From positions 1 through 13,467 of the forward strand of contig ONWL01000016.1 in assembly GCA_900321525.1 (NCBI GenBank): 13,467 bases of DNA. Direction: 5' to 3'. How positions within the stretch are numbered: position 1 is the first letter of the stretch; every line of letters begins with the position of its first letter. Shown here piece by piece: positions 7,803 through 13,179 of the stretch. The DNA comes from an uncultured Eubacteriales bacterium. GTDB lineage: Bacteria > Bacillota > Clostridia > Lachnospirales > Lachnospiraceae. The position numbers and the translations under genes were made by a program. Under the pieces are notes generated by a model. It made no database searches, was not told the origin of the DNA, and saw only the letters and a list, made by a program, of their open reading frames with translations.

Positions 7803-7831
7803 ATCATACCACAGTAGCAACAAAAATACAA
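7803..7831 (-). promoter_or_regulatory. Candidate promoter of the minus-strand operon
   Basis: On the minus strand, TTGTAT (7831-7826) and TATGAT (7808-7803) are separated by 17 bases. They end 27 bases before the GTG start of the first gene. The -10 matches the sigma-A consensus in five of six positions and the -35 in only three. No other promoter-like pair of this quality was seen upstream of the gene train. Confidence 0.5.
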
Positions 7832-7887
7832 GCCAGGCATCACACTTTGTTTCTATTATTTACATTTACTTTTCTTGCAAAAAACCG

Positions 7888-7915
7888 TTGAACTTCCTGT
7901 CTGTACCTGTATACT
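7888..7915 (+). promoter_or_regulatory. Candidate upstream promoter in the yegP-like intergenic region
   Basis: TTGAAC (7888-7893) and TATACT (7910-7915) lie 16 bases apart on the plus strand. Transcription from here would immediately meet the hairpin at 7936-7958, so it may produce a very short RNA or a leader attenuated before the DUF1508 gene. Confidence 0.4.
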
Positions 7916-7935
7916 AAAGGAATCGCTGACAATTC

Positions 7936-7962
7936 CAGGCAGTTTTTCTGATTGCCTGTTTT
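7936..7962 (+). terminator. Weak hairpin with short T-run (possible attenuator)
   Basis: CAGGCA (7936-7941) pairs with TGCCTG (7953-7958), extendable by a G-T and a T-A pair, and is followed by TTTT. The T-run is short, so termination would be inefficient. It sits between two candidate promoters that point the same way. Confidence 0.35.
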
Positions 7963-8025
7963 CCATGTAACAGAAAATTTCTCATTCAATTTTCCATACT
8001 TTTCTAAAAAACAGAATGATTTTTG

Positions 8026-8053
8026 TTGATTTCTGACAATTTTATGCTATACT
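8026..8053 (+). promoter_or_regulatory. Extended -10 promoter of the DUF1508 gene
   Basis: TTGATT (8026-8031) and TATACT (8048-8053) are 16 bases apart. The -10 is preceded by TG at 8045-8046, giving the extended -10 form TGCTATACT. The ATG at 8116 lies about 62 bases downstream. Confidence 0.6.
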
Positions 8054-8115
8054 TAAAGAAACAGCAAATACATACCGATACTTGCAAGGTCACCACCGGA
8101 AAGGAGACAAACTCT

Positions 8116-8493
8116 ATGGGAAAATTCATTGTAAAAGCAACTGCCACTGGAATCAAATTTGACCTGAAAGCGGGTAATGGAGAGGTCATTGCCACTTCCG
8201 AGGTTTATACCACAATGAAAAGCTGCTTAAATGGAGTAGAAAGTGTGAAAAAAAATGCGCCTGTTGCAGCCATCGAAGACCAGACGGTAGAAGGATATGA
8301 AACTGCCAAGAACCCAAAATTCGAAGTATATCTAGACAAAGCCGGAGAATACCGTTTCCGCCTGAAAGCCACCAATGGACAAATCATTGCAGTAGGTGAG
8401 GGATACAAGGCCAAAGCCGGATGTTTAAACGGAATTGCATCCATTCAAAAAAATGCACCGGATGCACCTGTGGTAGACACGACAGAAGCGTAA
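8116..8493 (+). CDS. YegP-like protein with two DUF1508 repeats
   Basis: This 125-residue protein consists of two copies of the roughly 48-residue DUF1508 module. Copy 1 (residues 3-51) contains F-D-L-K-A-G-N-G-E-V-I-A-T-S-E-V-Y and C-L-N-G-V-E-S-V-K-K-N-A. Copy 2 (68-117) contains F-R-L-K-A-T-N-G-Q-I-I-A-V-G-E-G-Y and C-L-N-G-I-A-S-I-Q-K-N-A. The family (E. coli YegP) has a known beta-rich fold but no settled biochemical function; it is often linked to stress. The ATG at 8116 has AAGGAG nine bases upstream. An in-frame ATG at 8023 lies inside the promoter and is rejected. The gene has its own promoter and a strong terminator, so it is monocistronic. Confidence 0.93.
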   Translation: MGKFIVKATATGIKFDLKAGNGEVIATSEVYTTMKSCLNGVESVKKNAPVAAIEDQTVEGYETAKNPKFEVYLDKAGEYRFRLKATNGQIIAVGEGYKAKAGCLNGIASIQKNAPDAPVVDTTEA

Positions 8494-8505
8494 TACCATT
8501 ACATA

Positions 8506-8548
8506 AGGTGGTTTGGAATCTGTGATTTCCCAAACCGCCTCTTCTTTT
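8506..8548 (+). terminator. Rho-independent terminator of the DUF1508 gene
   Basis: GGTGGTTTGG (8507-8516) pairs with CCAAACCGCC (8530-8539), ten base pairs with one G-T wobble, extended by A8506-T8540. It is followed by the pyrimidine run TCTTCTTTT. It lies 12 bases after the stop codon. Confidence 0.85.
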
Positions 8549-8617
8549 GCCATCCATCTTGCAAACATTTTGCATAAGAAGCCAGTGTAATGGACACTAT
8601 CTTTCCTGAAAATCCAC

Positions 8618-8646
8618 TTGAAAACCTAGTAAACATATGTTATTAT
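8618..8646 (+). promoter_or_regulatory. Promoter of the Rrf2-family regulator gene
   Basis: TTGAAA (8618-8623) and TATTAT (8641-8646) are separated by exactly 17 bases. The ATG is at 8692. The spacer holds the candidate operator described separately, which fits autorepression. Confidence 0.65.
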
Positions 8647-8650
8647 TAGG
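8621..8650 (+). promoter_or_regulatory. Candidate Rrf2 operator overlapping the promoter
   Basis: AAAACCTAGTAAACAT (8621-8636) differs at two positions from a box in the cysK promoter region (10951-10966, minus strand). It also forms an imperfect inverted repeat: CCTAGTAA (8625-8632) against TTATTAGG (8643-8650). It spans the -35/-10 interval, where a bound repressor would exclude RNA polymerase. Binding by the adjacent Rrf2 protein is inference. Confidence 0.5.
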
Positions 8651-8691
8651 ATATAAGAGTATTTTACGCTTCAAAATAGAATGGAGGATAT

Positions 8692-9129
8692 ATGAAGATT
8701 TCTACAAAGGGACGTTATGCACTTCGTATGATGGTAGACCTGGCAGAACACAGACAGAGTGGTTTCATTGCATTGAAAGACATTGCCGCACGGCAGAATA
8801 TTTCCAAAAAATATCTGGAACAAATTGTGCCGATTTTGAATAAATCCGGCGCTCTGATCACAAACCGTGGATTTCAGGGCGGATACCAGCTGGCTCGTTC
8901 CCCGGAACAATATACCGTGGGAGAGATTCTGCGTATGACAGAAGGCGGACTAGCTCCGGTTTCCTGTCTGGAACATGATCCAATTCTGTGTACCCGCAGC
9001 GAGACATGTGCCACGCTGTTTGTTTGGCAGGGACTGCACAATGCAATCAACAACTATTTAGACAGCATTACATTGCAGGATATTCTGGACAAGCAACAGG
9101 AAAGCTATGGAAATGATTATATGATTTGA
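8692..9129 (+). CDS. Rrf2-family transcriptional regulator (IscR/CymR group)
   Basis: A 145-residue winged-helix regulator. The start M-K-I-S-T-K-G-R-Y-A-L-R-M-M is characteristic of the Rrf2 family. The recognition helix region is I-A-A-R-Q-N-I-S-K-K-Y-L-E-Q-I, and the wing holds N-R-G-F-Q-G-G-Y-Q-L. Three cysteines, C92, C100 and C106, sit where IscR and NsrR bind an Fe-S cluster, but the first spacing is C-x7-C rather than C-x5-C. The protein may therefore bind a cluster, or may use the cysteines for redox sensing; CymR of Bacillus regulates cysteine genes without a cluster. GGAGG precedes the ATG at 8692 by four bases. No iscS/iscU/suf genes are adjacent; instead luxS and cysK lie immediately to the right on the opposite strand, and the cysK promoter shares its operator. 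I infer a sulfur or cysteine regulator; an IscR-like role remains possible. Confidence 0.93.
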   Translation: MKISTKGRYALRMMVDLAEHRQSGFIALKDIAARQNISKKYLEQIVPILNKSGALITNRGFQGGYQLARSPEQYTVGEILRMTEGGLAPVSCLEHDPILCTRSETCATLFVWQGLHNAINNYLDSITLQDILDKQQESYGNDYMI

Positions 9130-9180
9130 TGAAATCACAGGCTACCAACGGGTAACCGGCAGTGTTTTTTCAAACCACTT

Positions 9181-9226
9181 CGCACCGGCTGACAGCTCAT
9201 ACCATCAGTCGGTGCGTTTGATTTTC
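9181..9226 (+). terminator. Rho-independent terminator after the Rrf2 gene
   Basis: CGCACCGGCTGA (9181-9192) pairs with TCAGTCGGTGCG (9205-9216): twelve base pairs with one wobble or mismatch depending on strand. It is followed by TTTGATTTT on the plus strand. The same stem on the minus strand lacks a T-run, so it mainly serves the plus-strand gene. Confidence 0.8.
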
Positions 9227-9227
9227 A

Positions 9228-9266
9228 GGTAACTGTGAGAGTCCAAAACAGTTGCCGTCTTTTATT
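9228..9266 (+). terminator. Second tandem terminator overlapping the luxS stop
   Basis: GGTAACTG (9228-9235) pairs with CAGTTGCC (9249-9256) as RNA, eight pairs with one G-U, followed by GTCTTTTATT. The T-run coincides with the complement of the luxS stop codon at 9262-9264. It probably backs up the preceding terminator between the convergent genes. Confidence 0.5.
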
Positions 9267-9726
9267 CTGTGGGATAGACCAGATCTGTTTCCTCCCAGTC
9301 TGCCAGCACATCCAGCATGTCGGCTGCGATTTCTTTTGCACCTGGCAGATCATGTTCTAAGTAATTTCCACACTCAATTGGCTTACTGCCTGGAATTTCC
9401 CCTTCAAATGTACTAATAAACGCAAAGGATTCCTTCACCAGCACAATGGCATCTGCCTTGGAGATCGTATCCCGCAGCAACAGATAAAATCCAGTCCGGC
9501 ATCCCATCGGTCCTATATAAATCACTCCGTCTGCCCACTTACTGTTTCTTGCATAAGTCGCAAACAAATGCTCAAATGTATGCAATGCACCATTGGACAC
9601 ATAATCTCCCTGGTTTGGCTTCTTCATCCGAATGTCATATGTAATCACATCCCCATCTACCCGAGACACATACATGCCCTTTTCCAGTATGTCATGATTG
9701 ATCACAAAACTTGCAATTGTCTTCAT
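9262..9726 (-). CDS. luxS: S-ribosylhomocysteine lyase (AI-2 synthesis)
   Basis: LuxS cleaves S-ribosylhomocysteine to homocysteine and DPD, the precursor of autoinducer-2, in the activated methyl cycle. The 154-residue length is typical. The metal site H-T-F-E-H is at 49-53 (H49, E52, H53), with the third ligand in E-C-G-N-Y (C119) and the conserved G-P-M-G-C-R-T-G-F-Y at 72-81 (C76 near the active site). The start at 9726 has AGGAGG five bases upstream; an in-frame ATG at 9786 would add 20 residues unlike any LuxS. The gene lies downstream of cysK on the same strand with a weak terminator and a separate promoter between, so both joint and independent transcription are possible. Homocysteine from LuxS and cysteine from CysK place both genes in sulfur amino-acid metabolism. 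Confidence 0.96.
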   Translation of the reverse strand: MKTIASFVINHDILEKGMYVSRVDGDVITYDIRMKKPNQGDYVSNGALHTFEHLFATYARNSKWADGVIYIGPMGCRTGFYLLLRDTISKADAIVLVKESFAFISTFEGEIPGSKPIECGNYLEHDLPGAKEIAADMLDVLADWEETDLVYPTE

Positions 9727-9796
9727 ACGTTCCTCCTGTCCATGCAACGGAAACCAAAACGTGTATTTGGTCTCCTGGTTTCGCACTACCGAAATA

Positions 9797-9828
9797 AATG
9801 CAGCATGAAATCTCTTTCACACTGCATT
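9797..9828 (-). promoter_or_regulatory. Long perfect RNA hairpin in the luxS leader
   Basis: On the minus strand AATGCAG-TG-TGAAA pairs with TTTCA-TG-CTGCATT around a GAGA loop. All 14 positions pair in RNA when the central TG/TG is read as tandem G-U wobbles, whereas in DNA these two positions are mismatched. No T-run follows, so it is not a terminator. It lies 70 bases before the luxS ATG, at or just after the likely transcription start, and may act in RNA stability or as a protein-binding site. Confidence 0.5.
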
Positions 9829-9829
9829 C

Positions 9830-9838
9830 ATCATATCA
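9830..9838 (-). promoter_or_regulatory. Extended -10 promoter element for luxS
   Basis: The minus strand carries TGATATGAT (9838-9830), an extended -10 with TG, one base, and TATGAT. The -35 region is only T-rich (the T-run of the upstream hairpin), so the promoter would depend on the extended -10. The transcript would start near 9823, inside the left arm of the hairpin at 9797-9828. Confidence 0.45.
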
Positions 9839-9851
9839 CAATTTTTCTACT

Positions 9852-9876
9852 GAAAAAAGAACTCTTCTTGAGAAGA
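9852..9876 (-). terminator. Weak terminator after cysK
   Basis: On the minus strand TCTTC (9876-9872) pairs with GAAGA (9867-9863) around a four-base loop, followed by GTTCTTTTTT. The stem is only five pairs, so read-through into luxS is likely. It begins nine bases after the cysK stop codon. Confidence 0.45.
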
Positions 9877-9885
9877 TTGTGCAAA

Positions 9886-10815
9886 TTACTCCACAAACAT
9901 GGCAGTGGATAAATACCGTTCTCCAGTATCCGGCAATACAGCTACAATAATCTTGCCTTTGTTTTCAGGACGCTTTGCCAGCTCTACAGCCGCTGCCACT
10001 GCCGCACCGGAAGAAATCCCCACCAGTACGCCCTCTTTTCTGGCGATGGCTCTGCCGGCTGCAAAAGCAGCTTCATTTTCCACTGTCACAATCTCGTCAT
10101 AAATCTCCGTATTCAATGTCTCTGGTATAAATCCGGCACCAATTCCCTGAATCTTGTGAGGACCTGGCGTACCCTTGGACAAAACAGGAGAACCCGCAGG
10201 CTCTACCGCTACTACTTTCACATCCGGATTCTGGGACTTTAAATACTCCCCTGTACCGCTCAAAGTACCACCGGTTCCCACACCTGCCACAAAAATATCC
10301 ACCTGGCCATCGGTATCATTCCATATCTCTGGACCTGTGGTAGCACGATGAATAGCAGGATTGGCAGGATTGACAAACTGGCTTGGAATGACGCTGTTTG
10401 GTGTCTGCGCCGCAATCTCCTCTGCCTTCGCAATGGCTCCCTTCATGCCCTTAGCTCCCTCTGTCAACACAATCTTGGCACCATATGCCTTTAACAGATT
10501 GCGACGCTCAATACTCATAGTTTCCGGCATAGTCAAAATGGTCTGATACCCTCTGGATGCTGCCACAGCTGCCAGACCAATGCCTGTATTACCGCTGGTG
10601 GGCTCAATGATCACAGCCCCCGGCTGAATCAGCCCCTTGGCCTCTGCATCATCCAACATGGCTTTGGCGATTCGATCCTTCACACTACCTGCCGGATTGA
10701 AATACTCTAACTTTGCAAAAATCCTTGCTTCCAGTCCATTGGCCTGTTCAATGTGTGTCAGTTCTAACAATGGCGTGCTTCCAATCAAATCTGTAATCTT
10801 CTCATATACTCTCAT
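9886..10815 (-). CDS. cysK: Cysteine synthase A (O-acetylserine sulfhydrylase)
   Basis: A PLP enzyme that makes L-cysteine from O-acetylserine and sulfide. In 309 residues it has the PLP lysine in G-S-V-K-D-R (K46), the substrate loop T-S-G-N-T-G at 73-78, and the phosphate-binding G-T-G-G-T at 180-184. It also has K-I-Q-G-I-G-A-G-F at 221-229, G-I-S-S-G-A at 267-272 and P-D-T-G-E-R-Y at 295-301. These identify CysK rather than cystathionine beta-synthase. The start M-R-V-Y-E-K-I-T-D-L-I-G at 10815 matches family members, with AAGGAAG seven bases upstream. An in-frame ATG at 10857 also has a GGAG site and would add 14 residues; it cannot be excluded. A strong promoter with an operator-like palindrome lies upstream, sharing a box with the nearby Rrf2 gene. 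In Bacillus, CysK forms a complex with the Rrf2 protein CymR, which makes the neighbourhood suggestive. Confidence 0.95.
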   Translation of the reverse strand: MRVYEKITDLIGSTPLLELTHIEQANGLEARIFAKLEYFNPAGSVKDRIAKAMLDDAEAKGLIQPGAVIIEPTSGNTGIGLAAVAASRGYQTILTMPETMSIERRNLLKAYGAKIVLTEGAKGMKGAIAKAEEIAAQTPNSVIPSQFVNPANPAIHRATTGPEIWNDTDGQVDIFVAGVGTGGTLSGTGEYLKSQNPDVKVVAVEPAGSPVLSKGTPGPHKIQGIGAGFIPETLNTEIYDEIVTVENEAAFAAGRAIARKEGVLVGISSGAAVAAAVELAKRPENKGKIIVAVLPDTGERYLSTAMFVE

Positions 10816-10837
10816 GATGTCTCTTCCTTTCTGCCCC

Positions 10838-10873
10838 GCAGGGCGTAACGGTTCCATATCCTCTCCGTTACAC
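10838..10873 (-). promoter_or_regulatory. Paired hairpins just upstream of the cysK ribosome binding site
   Basis: In the minus-strand leader GTAACGG and CCGTTAC form a perfect seven-bp stem around a 13-base loop that contains the alternative ATG at 10857. Immediately after it GCCC-TGCG-GGGC can form a small GC stem ending close to AAGGAAG. They could affect cysK start-site choice or initiation; there is no match to a riboswitch class that I recognise. Boundaries are approximate. Confidence 0.35.
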
Positions 10874-10938
10874 AAGTTCTAAAATCATATGATGCTGCAA
10901 TGTCACCATGTGTATGTGTTAGTATTATTTTTAATCCA

Positions 10939-10966
10939 TATCAAACCTACATGTTTGATAGGTTTT
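10939..10966 (-). promoter_or_regulatory. Candidate Rrf2/CymR-type operator of cysK
   Basis: TATCAAAC (10939-10946) and GTTTGATA (10953-10960) form a perfect eight-bp inverted repeat with a six-base spacer. The minus strand over 10966-10951 reads AAAACCTATCAAACAT, which differs at two positions from the box in the Rrf2 gene promoter (8621-8636). It starts directly after the cysK -10 and covers the expected transcription start, a classical repressor position. Identity of the binding protein is inferred. Confidence 0.55.
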
Positions 10967-10995
10967 ATTCTAGCACGCCTTTCCCCACTTGTCAA
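10967..10995 (-). promoter_or_regulatory. Strong sigma-A-type promoter of cysK
   Basis: TTGACA (minus strand, 10995-10990) is a perfect -35. TAGAAT (10972-10967) follows after 17 bases and matches the -10 consensus at five of six positions. The leader to the ATG at 10815 is about 145 bases. Confidence 0.8.
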
Positions 10996-11014
10996 TCCCT
11001 TTTTCAAAAGAATT

Positions 11015-11033
11015 GCCCTTCCCTCTGGGGGGC
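11015..11033 (-). terminator. GC-rich hairpin just upstream of the cysK promoter
   Basis: GCCC and CCC pair with GGG and GGGC around TCT, with a two-base bulge, followed on the minus strand by AATTCTTTTG. It is the third hairpin after the leucine-rich-repeat gene and may be a back-up terminator. The T-run is poor. Confidence 0.35.
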
Positions 11034-11053
11034 TGCACTTTTTGGTGACAAAA

Positions 11054-11106
11054 TTTTCCTGTTACACAGGAAAAGCCCTTCACAGATTATCATCTGCGAA
11101 AGGCTT
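11054..11106 (-). terminator. Overlapping double-hairpin terminator of the leucine-rich-repeat gene
   Basis: The first stem (11073-11106) is 15 pairs with two G-U wobbles around a four-base loop, ending in GGGCTTTTCC on the minus strand. A second stem, TTTTCCTG with CAGGAAAA (11054-11074), reuses the T-run of the first and is itself followed by TTTT. The first begins 12 bases after the stop codon. Confidence 0.75.
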
Positions 11107-11118
11107 CCCTGTTATCTT

Positions 11119-12780
11119 TTATTTTCTATACTGATATGTCATCTGTGCCGCTGACAGTTCTTCATTGTCTTCGTCTATTTCAATCTGCTTCCACTTTACA
11201 GAAGTTCCTGCATAATAGACCTGGGTCAATCCACTATAGCAGAAACACCGCTCCCCAATCTTTTTCAAACTCTCCGGCAGAATGATCTGTGTCAGGGCAT
11301 CACAGCTTTCAAAAGCACGGGCATCGATCCGCACCATGCCATCCGGTATGGTGATGCTTTCCAGGCGGGTGCAGCCATAAAAGGCGGAATGTCCGATCCT
11401 GGTAACGCCGCCTGGCAGTTCCACACTGCGGATTCTCTGATTCTGGGAAAATGCACAGATGCCGATGGCAGTCACACGTTCCGGCACTGCCACCGTGCTG
11501 CTGTCTCCCAAATAGGCCAGCAATACACCCGTGTCATTGATCAAAAATGGATCTAATTTCAACGCATCACAGCCTTCAAAAGCACGGTTGCCGACTTCCA
11601 CCAGTGTATCTGGCAGATTGATCTGACTCAGATTGGTGCAGCCTTCAAATGCCTCCTCACGAATCACTCTGGTCTGCTCCGAAAGGGTCACCCGTTTCAA
11701 TCCGGTACAGTTCTGGAAGGTTCTCCAATAAATCTGGGTCACTCCTTCCGGAATCTGTAGTTCTGTCAGTTTGCTGCATCCGGCAAATGCATCCCCACCG
11801 ATATAGGACAAACTATTTGGCAACGTCAGTGTTTTCAGACTGCTGCATCCGGACAATGCCATACTTCCCAAAGATTCCAAATGTTTCGGCAGAGACAGTT
11901 CCTTTAAATTCCCACACCCCATGAACATGGCATCTGGGATTTCTGTCAGACCAGACGGAAATGTCACCCCTTCCAGTTTTGTACAATTCTGATACACGCC
12001 ACTGCCCAGATAGGTGATGGTATCTGGAATGGAAGTCTGTTTCAAATGGGTACAGTCTGCAAACGCATATTCCCCTACTCCAGTCAGTTCCTCTGGCAAA
12101 GCAGCTTTTCTCAGGTTAGTACAACCTTCAAATGCACGTTCCTTGATCTCCTTCACACTCTCTGGCATAGAGACAGAAAACAGAAGATGTCTGTCCGCAA
12201 AAGCCTCTTCCCCAATGGTAGTCACAGAATCCGGAATGGCTACTCTTCCACCAATGCCATAGTAACCAGTCAGCACGCCATCATTGTTTACCCGGAACAT
12301 AAACGGCAAATCCGTCCACAACAATGCGCAAGCGCCTGTGAAAAGACAGAGCAGGATGGCTGTCATCGGAATGAGTACCTTCCAGTTTTTCTTCTTTTTA
12401 GACGTTTCTCCTGCTGTTGCCTCAGATTTGCTTTTCTTTCTAAAGGGGCGTTTCTGCTTTTTTTCCTTCCCTTTCTCCACAGGCAACTCCGGCAGCATAT
12501 TCTCTGTGGGCACTGATGCCAGACTACCGTCTGTCTCCTCTTTCTGGTCTACCATATCAAAAGAAGATACATACCCGGAAGATCCGGAATTCTCCTGTTC
12601 TGATCCGGTGTCTGTAGATGCAGTCTGTGCCCACTGGGAATTCTGAACCGGATTTTCCATGTCCGGCTCCGGCGCCACGCCACTTTCCACAACATGTTCC
12701 TGGGGGATTTCATCTCCTACCGACCAGGTCTCCTCTTCTTTTTTAAATAGATTGCTCCATTTTCCATTTCCAATTTTCAT
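11119..12780 (-). CDS. BspA-type leucine-rich-repeat protein, single-span membrane anchored
   Basis: This 553-residue protein has three parts. Residues 1-132 are soluble, acidic and Ser/Glu-rich, ending in a Lys/Arg-rich block (K-K-Q-K-R-P-F-R-K-K). Residues about 135-155 form one membrane span (V-L-I-P-M-T-A-I-L-L-C-L-F). The rest is extracellular by the positive-inside rule: V-N-N-D-G-V-L-T-G-Y, then fourteen 23-residue repeats of the LRR_5/BspA type (I-P-x-x-V-T-x-I-G-x-x-A-F-x-G-C-T-x-L). After repeat 10 an insert F-L-I-N-D-T-G-V-L-L-A-Y-L-G restarts the array, and V-Y-Y-A-G-T-S-V-K-W-K-Q-I caps it. BspA-type repeats mediate adhesion or protein binding in host-associated anaerobes; the ligand here is unknown. 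The ATG at 12780 has GGAGGG five bases upstream. The gene is flanked by its own promoter and a strong terminator. Confidence 0.9.
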   Translation of the reverse strand: MKIGNGKWSNLFKKEEETWSVGDEIPQEHVVESGVAPEPDMENPVQNSQWAQTASTDTGSEQENSGSSGYVSSFDMVDQKEETDGSLASVPTENMLPELPVEKGKEKKQKRPFRKKSKSEATAGETSKKKKNWKVLIPMTAILLCLFTGACALLWTDLPFMFRVNNDGVLTGYYGIGGRVAIPDSVTTIGEEAFADRHLLFSVSMPESVKEIKERAFEGCTNLRKAALPEELTGVGEYAFADCTHLKQTSIPDTITYLGSGVYQNCTKLEGVTFPSGLTEIPDAMFMGCGNLKELSLPKHLESLGSMALSGCSSLKTLTLPNSLSYIGGDAFAGCSKLTELQIPEGVTQIYWRTFQNCTGLKRVTLSEQTRVIREEAFEGCTNLSQINLPDTLVEVGNRAFEGCDALKLDPFLINDTGVLLAYLGDSSTVAVPERVTAIGICAFSQNQRIRSVELPGGVTRIGHSAFYGCTRLESITIPDGMVRIDARAFESCDALTQIILPESLKKIGERCFCYSGLTQVYYAGTSVKWKQIEIDEDNEELSAAQMTYQYRK

Positions 12781-12800
12781 ACTATCCCTCCGTTCTTTGT

Positions 12801-12817
12801 TACAATTTTCAATTGTA
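12801..12817. repeat. 17-bp palindrome in the leader of the leucine-rich-repeat gene
   Basis: TACAATT and AATTGTA are perfect inverted copies around TTC. The element lies 21 bases upstream of the ATG, just before the ribosome binding site. It could be a small operator or an RNA stem affecting initiation; no binding protein is known. Confidence 0.35.
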
Positions 12818-12863
12818 CATACTAATTCCTTCCACACTGGCAACCGTTTTTCAATATATTTTT

Positions 12864-12892
12864 ATGCTACCAATTTCACAAAACAAAGTCAA
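12864..12892 (-). promoter_or_regulatory. Promoter of the leucine-rich-repeat gene
   Basis: On the minus strand TTGACT (12892-12887) and TAGCAT (12869-12864) are 17 bases apart. The -10 is preceded by TG and one base, an extended -10. The leader is about 78 bases. Confidence 0.6.
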
Positions 12893-12957
12893 GAGTAAGC
12901 TTCATTTTATCGGAATCTTCCATATTTTCAGACAACTGTCAGAACAGAAAAAGCCAG

Positions 12958-12986
12958 TTGACAAAATCCTCCATCATTGCTACTAT
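12958..12986 (+). promoter_or_regulatory. Promoter of tcdA
   Basis: TTGACA (12958-12963) is a perfect -35, and TACTAT (12981-12986) follows after 17 bases. The tcdA ATG at 13180 lies about 187 bases after the expected start point, an unusually long leader. Confidence 0.65.
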
Positions 12987-12995
12987 TGTGAATAG

Positions 12996-13012
12996 CCTAT
13001 AATTATCATAGG
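12996..13012 (+). promoter_or_regulatory. Operator-like palindrome at the tcdA transcription start
   Basis: CCTATAAT and ATCATAGG flank a single central T, with seven of eight positions complementary. It lies 10 bases after the -10, covering the likely start point, where a repressor could act. The AT-rich 7-1-7-like layout recalls Fur/PerR-type boxes, but the sequence is not a clear match. Confidence 0.4.
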
Positions 13013-13179
13013 ATTTGATCATGTAACCAAAAATATAACCCATGTGAAATCAGCCACACAAGTTTTCTTGTACATGCCCATATTTCACCAACAGACAATC
13101 ATTCTACAGGATGCCGTGAGAGGATATGCAGCAAAATCAAAGATGGCATTTTTGCGGATATGATAAAGAGAGGAATCCC
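13013..13179 (+). other. Long structured-looking tcdA leader without a gene
   Basis: This region holds several complementary segments. CATGT (13041-13045) pairs with ACATG (13072-13076) around ACAAG-TTTT-CTTGT (13058-13071). Alternatively GTGAAAT (13044-13050) pairs with ATTTCAC (13082-13088), and the two options exclude each other. Further on, ATGCC (13111-13115) pairs with GGCAT (13145-13149), and GCAAAA (13131-13136) with TTTTGC (13150-13155). I do not recognise a known riboswitch. A 29-codon frame at 13074-13163 lacks a ribosome binding site. Confidence 0.4.

Noticed and set aside
8584..8598. AGTGT-AATGG-ACACT inverted repeat upstream of the Rrf2 promoter
   Set aside because: Only five pairs, no T-run and no position relative to a promoter that would suggest a role.
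10816..10966. T-box or SAM riboswitch in the cysK leader
   Set aside because: No T-box TGGNACC bulge sequence and no kink-turn-type SAM-I core were seen, and the leader is short for either.
13074..13163. 29-codon frame in the tcdA leader
   Set aside because: No ribosome binding site before the ATG and no recognisable composition; the region is better explained as structured leader.
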